DNA of 34,406 nucleotides from Streptomyces scabichelini (lineage in GTDB: Bacteria > Actinomycetota > Actinomycetes > Streptomycetales > Streptomycetaceae): contig NZ_JAAKZY010000109.1 in assembly GCF_011045015.1 (NCBI RefSeq), forward strand, positions 1-34,406, given 5' to 3'. Within the stretch, counting starts at the first letter, position 1. The number at the start of each line of letters is the position of its first letter. The position numbers were made by a program, and so were the translations under genes. The notes beneath the pieces were generated by a model that saw only the letters and a list, made by a program, of their open reading frames with translations, was not told where the DNA came from and did no database searches. Shown piece after piece: positions 15,612 to 22,899 of the stretch.

Positions 15612-16341
15612 ACCGCCTCTGCTGCGGCTGTCCGGGCTGCACTCCGGTTACGGCCCCGTTCCCGTCGTACGCGATGTGACGCTCTCGGTGCACGAGGGCG
15701 AGATCTGCGCCCTGCTCGGCGCCAACGGAGCGGGCAAGTCCACGCTGCTGCGCACGATCTCCGGGCTGCTGAAACCGACGGCGGGCACGGTGCGGTTCGA
15801 CGGCGCCGACATCACCGGAGGCAGGCCGGAGGCGATCAGCATGCGCGGTCTCGTCCAAGTACCGGAGGGGCGTCGTGTCTTTCGCGGCCTCACCGTGCGC
15901 GAGAACCTCGAACTCGGGCTGTGGAAGCGGAAGTTGGCCCCGGCAGAGGAGCAGGAACGCCTGGCCCGGGTGTTCGGCCTGTTTCCCGTACTCGAGAAGC
16001 GGCTGGGCGCACGGGCCGAGGTGCTCAGCGGGGGTGAGCAGCAGATGCTGGCCATCGGCCAGGCGTTGCTCGCAGGCCCTCGGATGCTGCTGATCGACGA
16101 ACCGTCCCTCGGCCTCGCGCCGGTCGCCGTCGACCGGGTCCTTGCGACCGTGAGCGAGCTGCGCGGTACGGGACTGACCGTGCTGCTCGTCGACCAGGCG
16201 GTGGAACGGGCCCTCGAACTGGCCGACCGCGCCTATGTCATGCGGGCCGGCCGGATCGTCAGCGAGGGCCCGGCGGCAGACCTGCGCGACGGACCGCGGC
16301 TGCGGCATGCCTACCTGGGCACGCTCGCGGACACCGACTGA
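15595..16341 (+). CDS. livF: LivF-type ABC ATPase
   Basis: 248 residues from the ATG at 15595, overlapping the fusion gene by 17 bases; a GTG 15 bases upstream is possible but sits directly on the GGGGAG. Walker A GANGAGKST, QVPEGRRVFRGLTVRENL (typical LivF), signature LSGGEQQMLAIGQAL and Walker B MLLIDEPSLGLAP. It pairs with the LivG half of the fusion to power uptake. The usual switch His in the VLLVxQ segment is replaced (VLLVDQAVE), as often in LivF. The 3' end overlaps the convergent tetR gene by 31 bases, so there is no room for a terminator between them. Confidence 0.92.
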   Translation: MSKSSEPPLLRLSGLHSGYGPVPVVRDVTLSVHEGEICALLGANGAGKSTLLRTISGLLKPTAGTVRFDGADITGGRPEAISMRGLVQVPEGRRVFRGLTVRENLELGLWKRKLAPAEEQERLARVFGLFPVLEKRLGARAEVLSGGEQQMLAIGQALLAGPRMLLIDEPSLGLAPVAVDRVLATVSELRGTGLTVLLVDQAVERALELADRAYVMRAGRIVSEGPAADLRDGPRLRHAYLGTLADTD

Positions 16342-16982
16342 ATCTCGGCATGAGTGACTCCGGCCGCCTGCAGCACGAGGACTCCGTACTGTTCGGCGAT
16401 CTCCTCGGCACTGAGCCTGCCCTCGGGGCGGAACCAGAGCCCGGCGTGAATACACAGGTCCAGCATCGCCTTTGCGGTGACCGGGATGTCCGCGGGCCGG
16501 TCGTCCGGAAGCGACAGACGGAATACGCCGCGCTCTCGCCCCTGTTCCAGCATGCGCTCGAATTCCCGCCTGATCCGGCGCTCGCTGTCACCCACCTCGG
16601 TGGCCTGCGGCAGGGGCAGACGCGCAGACTCGGATCGGGTGACCACCGCCTCCATGCGATATGTGGTGTGGAATTCGGTCATTGTTCTGGCCGCCTCCCA
16701 CAGTTCACGCGCCGGTTCCCCGCCTCCGCGCCGAACGGCCGCCGCCAGCTGCCTCTCCAATTCGGCACAGGTCCGCGAGGCAATCGAATACAGGAGTTCT
16801 TCCTTGGACCTGAAGTGGTTGTACAGCGCCCCCGGAGTCATTCCCACTGCCGCCAGAATTTCCCGAACACTCGTGGTCCCGTATCCCCGCCGGTAGAAAA
16901 GCTCGGCGGCGACCGTCTCTATCTGCCGCCGCGTGCTCCCCCCGGACGGCGAAGCGAAGGATTCCTCGGTCGACATGGCCAT
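16311..16982 (-). CDS. TetR/AcrR-family repressor, probable regulator of the acyl locus
   Basis: 223 residues from the ATG at 16982 (a second ATG at 16976). The N-terminal helix-turn-helix is clear: IETVAAELFYRRGYGTTSVREILAAVGM then TPGALYNHFRSKEELLYSI. The C-terminal helical domain (about 75-223) has the TetR_C dimer/ligand layout. A longer upstream reading frame lacks TetR homology and would cross the operator, so it was not used. It is divergent from the amidohydrolase-like gene and convergent with livF. A palindrome in its own upstream region is shared with the ketosynthase/thiolase intergenic region, so it probably represses both and itself, with a CoA thioester as likely inducer (inference). 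Confidence 0.9.
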   Translation of the reverse strand: MAMSTEESFASPSGGSTRRQIETVAAELFYRRGYGTTSVREILAAVGMTPGALYNHFRSKEELLYSIASRTCAELERQLAAAVRRGGGEPARELWEAARTMTEFHTTYRMEAVVTRSESARLPLPQATEVGDSERRIRREFERMLEQGRERGVFRLSLPDDRPADIPVTAKAMLDLCIHAGLWFRPEGRLSAEEIAEQYGVLVLQAAGVTHAEIQSVSASVPR

Positions 16983-17049
16983 GGAGTGATTCCCGGTCTG
17001 TGATGGCGGCCACCCCGCAATGCCGCGAAGACGGCAATTGACGGCGGTA

Positions 17050-17063
17050 AATGAGTGTTCAGG
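17050..17063. promoter_or_regulatory. Putative TetR operator 3 (tetR/amidohydrolase intergenic)
   Basis: AATGAGTGTTCAGG matches AATGAATGTTCATT, the reverse complement of operator 2, at 11 of 14 positions. It lies 68 bases upstream of the tetR start and 144 bases before the amidohydrolase-like start, fitting autoregulation and joint control. TTGACG at 17038-17043 just upstream could be a -35 box for the rightward gene, but no good -10 is visible. Confidence 0.5.
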
Positions 17064-17113
17064 AACCACCTTACGGCCTCCTCCCCAAGGGGGGTGGCCC
17101 AGGCGGCAAAACG

Positions 17114-17126
17114 GTACCCCGGGTAC
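17114..17126. promoter_or_regulatory. GTACCC-C-GGGTAC palindrome
   Basis: Perfect 6-base inverted arms with a 1-base centre in the leader of the amidohydrolase-like gene. Eleven of its bases (ACCCCGGGTAC) recur at 3430-3440 in the other divergent promoter region of this locus. Possibly a second operator type. Confidence 0.35.
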
Positions 17127-17206
17127 TGGGAAGTCGAGCACTCCCGCCGGGAGGCTCACAGAGCGAATCGGGCGCGTACAGGCCGCGCCCGGGACCGGAG
17201 CTGACA

Positions 17207-18250
17207 TTGACACTCGACGACAGGACCGCGACGGACGGTACGAGCGTCCGCCTGAGCGCCATCGACATGTGTGCCCTGGTGTACGACCGGGAGTGCTGGG
17301 GCGCGTACTTCCGCGATCTGGGCGGCCAGGCGCCCGCGTATCTGCGCGCCTTCGGACGCCATATGGCCACCGTTTTCGGCGCGGACTTCACGCTCTACCG
17401 CCGGCACCTGAACGCCGGTGACCTGGACGCAGCGATCGAGATCCTGGTCGCCCACCAGCCCGCCGAGCTCGACGTGGCGGCCCATCTGCGCGCCATGGAC
17501 GCGGAGGGCATCGCGTACCAGGTGCTGATGGGGTCCAGCGCCAGGCTCCCGGACGGCGGATGCGTGAACGAGCGCGTGGCGGCCTTCGCCGCTCGCGCCC
17601 CCGACCGCATGCAGGCCTGGGCGGGCCTGAACCTCAGCGATCCGCACGCGGCGCTCGAGGAACTCGAACGCTGCCACGCGCTGGGCATGCGCGGGGTGAC
17701 CGTCATCGCGTTCCGCGACGGTGTCGAGCCGCAACTCCCGTACTACGACGCGGTGTTCACGGCCGCCGAGCGGCTGGGGCTGCCGGTCTGGCTGCACACC
17801 GGCCACCACCTCTGCACGAGCCGCCCGAACGAACTGTCGCACCCGAGAATCATCGACGTCCTCGCGGGCCGCCACCCGGGGCTCAGGATCGTCGCGGGGC
17901 ACGGCGGCTGGCCCTGGATGCCGGAGATGATCTCGGTGGCCCAGCGGCACCCCAACGTCCGGGTGGAGTTCTCCACCCACCGCCCGAGCTGGATGGCCCA
18001 GCCCGGTTCGGGGTGGGAACCCCTGCTGCTGTACGGGCGCGGCACCCTGCGCCGCAAGGTCATGTTCGGTACCGCGACCTGGGTCCACTCGGTGTCCCCC
18101 CGCACCCTCATCCAGGAAGTGGCCGACCTCGGCCTCGGCCCCTCGGTCACGCACGACTGGCTGCGCGGCAACGCGGCACGCCTGCTCGGGCTCGAGGACG
18201 GTGAGGTGCGTACGCCGAAGACCGCCGCGCCCACGGCCGCGCAACCGTGA
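17207..18250 (+). CDS. Amidohydrolase-2-like (ACMSD-fold) protein lacking the usual metal ligands
   Basis: 347 residues from a TTG start with GGAG 6 bases upstream; an ATG at 17051 lies inside the putative operator and was rejected. The barrel layout of the amidohydrolase-related family is visible: AIDM at the first strand, GLPVWLHTGHHLC, IVAGHGGWPW, MFGTATWVHS and a C-terminal LRGNAARLLGL. In active members the first strand carries HxH (IDxHxH) and the later strand GSD. Here the first reads IDMCALVYD and the last GTATW, so two metal-ligand positions are lost while the central His residues remain. It may be a metal-independent hydratase or decarboxylase, or non-catalytic. It is divergent from tetR and probably co-regulated. 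Confidence 0.8.
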   Translation: MTLDDRTATDGTSVRLSAIDMCALVYDRECWGAYFRDLGGQAPAYLRAFGRHMATVFGADFTLYRRHLNAGDLDAAIEILVAHQPAELDVAAHLRAMDAEGIAYQVLMGSSARLPDGGCVNERVAAFAARAPDRMQAWAGLNLSDPHAALEELERCHALGMRGVTVIAFRDGVEPQLPYYDAVFTAAERLGLPVWLHTGHHLCTSRPNELSHPRIIDVLAGRHPGLRIVAGHGGWPWMPEMISVAQRHPNVRVEFSTHRPSWMAQPGSGWEPLLLYGRGTLRRKVMFGTATWVHSVSPRTLIQEVADLGLGPSVTHDWLRGNAARLLGLEDGEVRTPKTAAPTAAQP

Positions 18251-18312
18251 CCGAGCCGCACGAGCATGCCGCCGGGATCTGGACGGCCTGGTCGAGCCTG
18301 ACTTAGGGTTCG

Positions 18313-18334
18313 GGACAGTAAGCGCTTTCTGTCC
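18313..18334. promoter_or_regulatory. LacI-type operator upstream of the GH115 gene
   Basis: The core GACAGTAAGCGCTTTCTGTC (18314-18333), extended by one G:C pair on each side, is palindromic except for one base pair. The centre AAGCGCTT is typical of LacI-family operators in actinomycetes. It lies about 35 bases before the GH115 start, so a sugar-responsive LacI repressor encoded elsewhere is likely. No lacI gene is in the window. Confidence 0.7.
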
Positions 18335-18367
18335 TGGTCATGCCAACGCCTGGAGAGGTACTGCCTC

Positions 18368-21367
18368 GTGCCGCACAACGAGCCGCACAGACCCTCGCAC
18401 AACGAGCCGCACAGCCGGTCACAGCACAGCAAGTCACAGCACAGACAGTCGCAGTCGTGGACCCGCAAATCGTTCCTTCGGGGAATGGCGGCCGCGGGGG
18501 TGGCCCCGTTCCTCCCCGGCGTGCTTCCCGCAACCGCCCATGCCGCGCCATCGGACCGGTCCGGCTTCCCCTTGGTCGGCGACGGCGCCGCCGTCGACCT
18601 GTTCGTGGACTCGGCGGACGACCCCGCCGTCGTCCGCGCGGCCGGTGACCTGCAGTCGGACGTGGAGCGGGTCAGCGGGGTGCGGCCACGGCTGGTGCAC
18701 ACCGTGCCGGAGAAGGCCGAGCACCTGGTCCTCGTGGGCACCATCGGCGCGAGCCCGGTCATCGACAGGCTCATCGCGGAGAAGCGCCTGGACACCTCCC
18801 GGGTGAAGGGCCGCTGGGAGGCGTCGGTGACCCAGGTCGTGGACCGTCCGCTGCCCGGCGTGAAGCGCGCCCTGGTGATCGCCGGGAGCGACCGGCGCGG
18901 CACCGTCTACGGCATCTACGACACCTCGGAACGGATCGGCGTCTCGCCCTGGTACTGGTGGGCCGACGTGCCCGTCGAGCGCCGCGACACCCTGACGGTT
19001 CCGGCAGGTCCCCTCAAGCGGTACGAGCCGTCGGTCCGTTACCGGGGCATCTTCATCAACGACGAGCAGAACCTCACCACTTGGTCCCACCGCACGCAGG
19101 AGCCCGACAAGAACATCGGCCCCGAGACGTACAAGCGGGTCTTCGAGTTACTTCTCCGCCTCAAGGCCAACTACTTGTGGCCGGCCATGCACCCGTACTC
19201 CGACTTCTTCAACAAGCACCGCGAGAACCCGGAGCTGGCCGACCGCTACGGCATCGTGGTCGGCTCCAGCCACCCGGAGGCCGTGCTGCGCAACGGCGTG
19301 CACGAGTGGGAGCCCTGGGCCGAGGAGCACCGGGGCGCGGACGGCAGCCTTCCGGTGTACGACTACACGGTGAACCCCGGTGTCATCTCCGACTACTGGC
19401 GGGCGCGGGCACGGCAGAACGCCGCGTACGAGAGCAGTTGGACGCTCGGCATGCGCGGTCTGCACGACAGCGCGCTGGAGACCCGCCACGCCACCACGAT
19501 TCCGGAGAAGGTCGTGGTGATGAACGACATCATCGCGGACCAGCGCCGGATCCTGGCCGAGGAGGTCGGTGCCTCGGTCACGCCGCAGATCTTCATCCCG
19601 TACAAGGAGGTCCTGGAGCTGTACAACGCGGGTGTCCAGGTTCCCGACGACGTCACCCTGATCTGGCCGGACGACAACCACGGCAATATGCGCCAGCTGC
19701 CGGACGAGGCGGAGCGGCGGCGCGCGGGCGGCAACGGGATCTACTACCACCTCTCCTACTGGGGCCGTCCCAGAAGCTATCTCTGGCTCGACACCACGCA
19801 GTTGAGCAAGGTGTGGCAGGAACTGCGCCGGGTCTACGACCACCGGGCCGACCGGATGTGGATCTTCAATGTCGGCGACATCAAGTCGATCGAGACCGGG
19901 CTGTCGTTCTGTATGGACATGGCCTGGGATGTCGACCGCTGGGGCCCGGACAACGTCGAGGAGTTCCTGGTCGAGTGGGCCGGGCGGCAGTTCGGGCGGC
20001 GCCACGGCGGGGAGATCGCCGCCATCCGTACGGAGTACTACCGCCTGGCGGCCGAGCGGCGTCCGGAGTTCATCGACCGGAGCGTCTTCTCGACGGTCCA
20101 GCACGGCGATGAGGCGGGCCGTCGGCTGGCCGCGTACGAAAGCCTGCTGGAGCGCGCCCGGACGCTCGGCGCCAAGCTGCCCGAGGCCTACCGTGACGCC
20201 TTCTACGAGCTGGTCGAATACCCCGTCCACGGCGCGTACTTGATGAACGCGAAGTACTACTGGGCGGACCGCAACGCTCTCGCCGTCCGCCAGGGCCGGG
20301 GAGCCGGCGTGAACCGCTTCGCGGACCTGGCCGAGGCCGCCCACGCCGAGGAACAGGCGATCACCAATCGCTACAACACCGAGATCGCCGGCGGCAAATG
20401 GGACGGGATCGTCAACCCGTACCCCTCCCAGATTCCGAAGGCGCCCGGCCGGCCCACCGTGTCCAGGGTCGCGGCGCAGGACACGTCGGGGCTGGGAGTG
20501 GCGGCCGAGGGGAACGAGACCGGGACGGACCGGCCGCTGTCCTTCTCCTCCTACACCCGGGAGCGGCGCTTCGCCGATGTCTTCAACACGGGTTTCCAGG
20601 CGTTCGACTGGAGCGCGACCGCGAGCCGTCCGTGGGTCCGGCTGAGCGTGCCGGGCGGCACGATGACCGACCAGACGCGGGTGTGGGTGGAGATCGACTG
20701 GGAGCGGGTGCCCGAGGGCTCGCACGAGGCGACGGTGACCTTCACCGGTGCCGGCCGGAGCATCGACGTACCCCTGCGGGTGCGGGCCGACGGGGAACGG
20801 GTGCGTCGGCGGGCTCGTGGCTATGTCGAGGCGCATGGATACGTCTCGATCGTCGCCGCCCACTTCGACGGCCGGGTGGCGCGCGGCGGCGCAAACTGGC
20901 GGGCCGTGCGAGGTCTTGGCCGGCACGATGCCGCGGTGGAAGCGGTGCCGTCGACCGCGTCGCCCGTCACCGGGGACCACGCCACGCGGGCGCCGGAGCT
21001 GCGGTACCGGGTGCGGTTCGCCGGGACCGGCACGTTCCCGGTGACCGTCTTCCGCCTCCCGTCCCTCGACGAGCGGGGGCATCGCCGGGTGGCCGTCGGC
21101 CTCGACGACGGTCCGGTCACCGTCCTGTCGGGCCAGTCCGTCGCCACCGGCAACCGGGGCGATGCCTGGGCCCGCAACGTGGAGGAGGGCATCGAGAAAC
21201 TGACCGGAGCGGTAGCTGTCACCGAACCCGGTGAGCACGTCCTGCGCCTCTTCATGGTCGATCCCGCGATCGCCGTGGACCAGATCGTCATCGACACCGG
21301 CGGGCTCCCCGGCAGTTACCTCGCACCACCGGAGAGCTTTCACGGCTCCCACAATCCGGGGGACTAG
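18368..21367 (+). CDS. GH115 xylan alpha-1,2-glucuronidase, secreted
   Basis: 999 residues from a GTG preceded by GAGAGG. The first 30 residues are a His/Ser/Gln-rich tract with two HNEPH repeats; a Tat-like signal TRKSFLRG then precedes a hydrophobic stretch ending ATAHAAP. The mature chain follows the GH115 order: an N-terminal alpha/beta domain (about 60-200), a TIM barrel (about 200-530) with RYRGIFINDEQN, LWPAMHPYSDFFN, WPDDNHGNMRQLP and YYHLSYWGRPRSYLW, a helical domain (about 530-690), and a C-terminal beta domain (about 840-990). GH115 enzymes remove (4-O-methyl)glucuronic acid side chains from xylan. Codon 261 is TTA (19148-19150), a rare bldA-dependent codon. Neighbours are other secreted wall-degrading enzymes. 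Confidence 0.93.
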   Translation: MPHNEPHRPSHNEPHSRSQHSKSQHRQSQSWTRKSFLRGMAAAGVAPFLPGVLPATAHAAPSDRSGFPLVGDGAAVDLFVDSADDPAVVRAAGDLQSDVERVSGVRPRLVHTVPEKAEHLVLVGTIGASPVIDRLIAEKRLDTSRVKGRWEASVTQVVDRPLPGVKRALVIAGSDRRGTVYGIYDTSERIGVSPWYWWADVPVERRDTLTVPAGPLKRYEPSVRYRGIFINDEQNLTTWSHRTQEPDKNIGPETYKRVFELLLRLKANYLWPAMHPYSDFFNKHRENPELADRYGIVVGSSHPEAVLRNGVHEWEPWAEEHRGADGSLPVYDYTVNPGVISDYWRARARQNAAYESSWTLGMRGLHDSALETRHATTIPEKVVVMNDIIADQRRILAEEVGASVTPQIFIPYKEVLELYNAGVQVPDDVTLIWPDDNHGNMRQLPDEAERRRAGGNGIYYHLSYWGRPRSYLWLDTTQLSKVWQELRRVYDHRADRMWIFNVGDIKSIETGLSFCMDMAWDVDRWGPDNVEEFLVEWAGRQFGRRHGGEIAAIRTEYYRLAAERRPEFIDRSVFSTVQHGDEAGRRLAAYESLLERARTLGAKLPEAYRDAFYELVEYPVHGAYLMNAKYYWADRNALAVRQGRGAGVNRFADLAEAAHAEEQAITNRYNTEIAGGKWDGIVNPYPSQIPKAPGRPTVSRVAAQDTSGLGVAAEGNETGTDRPLSFSSYTRERRFADVFNTGFQAFDWSATASRPWVRLSVPGGTMTDQTRVWVEIDWERVPEGSHEATVTFTGAGRSIDVPLRVRADGERVRRRARGYVEAHGYVSIVAAHFDGRVARGGANWRAVRGLGRHDAAVEAVPSTASPVTGDHATRAPELRYRVRFAGTGTFPVTVFRLPSLDERGHRRVAVGLDDGPVTVLSGQSVATGNRGDAWARNVEEGIEKLTGAVAVTEPGEHVLRLFMVDPAIAVDQIVIDTGGLPGSYLAPPESFHGSHNPGD

Positions 21368-21385
21368 GCGGACTTGCCGAAGTCA

Positions 21386-21414
21386 TTGACGTGGTCACAC
21401 CCGCCCCTTACGGT
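21386..21414 (+). promoter_or_regulatory. Promoter of the pectate lyase gene
   Basis: TTGACG (21386-21391), a 17-base spacer and TACGGT (21409-21414) fit the housekeeping consensus TTGACA-N17-TAnnnT. Transcription would begin near 21421, giving a leader of about 150 bases. This is one of the best promoter matches in the window. Confidence 0.55.
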
Positions 21415-21455
21415 CTGACCGGCTTGCCGAACTCCGTTCGAAATACCGGTCAGAC
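21413..21455. promoter_or_regulatory. Nested inverted repeats at the pectate lyase promoter
   Basis: GTCTGACCGG (21413-21422) and CCGGTCAGAC (21446-21455) are a perfect 10-base inverted repeat; the left arm overlaps the -10 box. Within the 23-base loop CGAAC-TCC-GTTCG (21428-21440) forms another palindrome. CTTGCCGAA is repeated directly at 21373-21381 and 21423-21431. An operator or a structured leader is likely; no regulator gene is adjacent. Confidence 0.5.
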
Positions 21456-21570
21456 GACTCGTACCTCAAGGGAGCGAGCGGGTGTGTCGGTCCCTGAGCC
21501 GCGGCAACTTTCCGCGGTCGGGCGACCACAGATCCGCGACAGCCGTCCGAACAGGGAAGAGGGAAGCCTT

Positions 21571-22800
21571 ATGCGCAAAGTCGGTTTATTGACCGGGTTG
21601 GTCGTGCTGGGTGCCGTGGTGCCCACCACGATGGCGACAGCTATGGCGACGGCAACGGCCGGGGAGGGATCGGCCGCCGCCACCCCCACCATCGTGGTGG
21701 CCGTGAACGGCGACGACTCCGCTCCCGGCACGCTCGCGCGTCCGCTGCGCACCGTCCAGAAGGCCGTGGACAAGGCGCGGCCCGGTGACGTCATCGCCGT
21801 CCGCGGCGGTACGTACGGGATGACCGACAACATCACCATCACCACCTCGGGCACCGCAGCGCAGCCGATCTCCCTGGAGGCGTACCAGGGTGAGCGGGTC
21901 GTCGTCGACGGGGAGCAGCTGCCCGCCAGCCACACGCCCGTCGGCGGCAGCATCCCGCGCCCGGAGCGCGGCGCCATCCACCAGGAGGCCTCCTACTGGC
22001 GGATCTCCGGCCTGGAGATCGTGAACGGTCCGTACGGCGTCTACTGCGACGGCTGCAACAACAACGTCTTCTCCGGCCTGCGCACCCACGACAACTACGA
22101 GTCGGGCTTCCAGCTGCAGGGCGCCTCCAGCAACAACCAGATCCTGAACCTGGACAGTTACGGCAACCGCGACCCGCGCAAGAACGGTGAGAGCGCGGAC
22201 GGGCTCGCCATCAAGGAGGGCAGCGGGAGCGGCAACGTGGTGCGGGGCGCGCGGCTGTGGAACAACGTCGACGACGGTTTCGACGCCTGGAAGTTCACCT
22301 CCGCGATCCTCATCGAGGACACGATCGCGTACGGCAACGGCTTCAACCGCTGGAACTTCCCCGACTTCGCGGGAGACGGCAACGGCTTCAAGATGGGCGG
22401 CGGGGATCCCGTCCCGTCGGTCGCCCACACCCTGCGCAACAGCGTCTCGTTCAAGAACGCCAAGCACGGCATCACCGACAACGGCAACCCCGGTGCTCTC
22501 GCGCTGAGCCGCAACTCCACCTTCGGTAACGCCGGTACGGGCTTCGACGCCGACGGGTCGGGATCGCGCGCCGTACTCACCGGCAACCTGTCCGTCGCGG
22601 ACGGGCGGGCCGTCGCTGTCGGCTCGGGCACCGTCGCCACCGGCAACTCATGGAATCTGGACGGCAGTTGGGGCGAGTCGTCCGTCCAGAGCACGAACTC
22701 GGGCGCGATCACGGGGCCGCGCGACGCCGACGGCTCCCTGCCGTCCGCCGCGGGCTTCCTCGTCCCGCGCAACGGCACGGCGGTCGGGGCGCGCCTGTGA
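21571..22800 (+). CDS. PL9-type pectate lyase, secreted beta-helix protein
   Basis: 409 residues. A Sec signal peptide covers about residues 1-30 (MRKVGLLTGLVVLGAVVP, Ala-rich cleavage zone). The mature protein starts with VVAVNGDDSAPGTLARPLRT, typical for parallel beta-helix lyases with a DUF1565-like lead. The active-site region has calcium ligands in DDGFD (Asp234, 235, 238) and the likely catalytic base Lys274 in DGNGFKMGG, as in PL9 enzymes such as Pel9A. It cleaves polygalacturonate by beta-elimination outside the cell. Codon 6 is TTA (21586-21588), so expression may depend on bldA tRNA. Start ATG chosen for the signal peptide and a GGGAAG ribosome site; an upstream extension has neither. 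Confidence 0.9.
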   Translation: MRKVGLLTGLVVLGAVVPTTMATAMATATAGEGSAAATPTIVVAVNGDDSAPGTLARPLRTVQKAVDKARPGDVIAVRGGTYGMTDNITITTSGTAAQPISLEAYQGERVVVDGEQLPASHTPVGGSIPRPERGAIHQEASYWRISGLEIVNGPYGVYCDGCNNNVFSGLRTHDNYESGFQLQGASSNNQILNLDSYGNRDPRKNGESADGLAIKEGSGSGNVVRGARLWNNVDDGFDAWKFTSAILIEDTIAYGNGFNRWNFPDFAGDGNGFKMGGGDPVPSVAHTLRNSVSFKNAKHGITDNGNPGALALSRNSTFGNAGTGFDADGSGSRAVLTGNLSVADGRAVAVGSGTVATGNSWNLDGSWGESSVQSTNSGAITGPRDADGSLPSAAGFLVPRNGTAVGARL

Positions 22801-22805
22801 ACTGA

Positions 22806-22818
22806 CCGTTCCGAACGG
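22806..22818. promoter_or_regulatory. CCGTTC-C-GAACGG palindrome before the GH43 gene
   Basis: Perfect 6-base arms with a 1-base centre, 5 bases after the lyase stop and about 80 bases before the GH43 start. The arm CCGTTC also occurs in the lyase promoter region (21434-21439). An operator or a small terminator; not decidable. Confidence 0.3.
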
Positions 22819-22899
22819 CCCGTTCCAGAGGCCCCGAACACGACGTAGGGCCCATGGGACGGGCCGTACCAGGAGAAGAAAGCACAAGGAGAGCCGCAC

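Noticed and set aside
16983..17213. N-terminal extension of the TetR protein
   Set aside because: Would place the operator and palindromes inside the coding region and adds no TetR-like sequence.
19148..21352. 734-residue minus-strand open frame
   Set aside because: Antisense to GH115; low-complexity shadow, no start signals.
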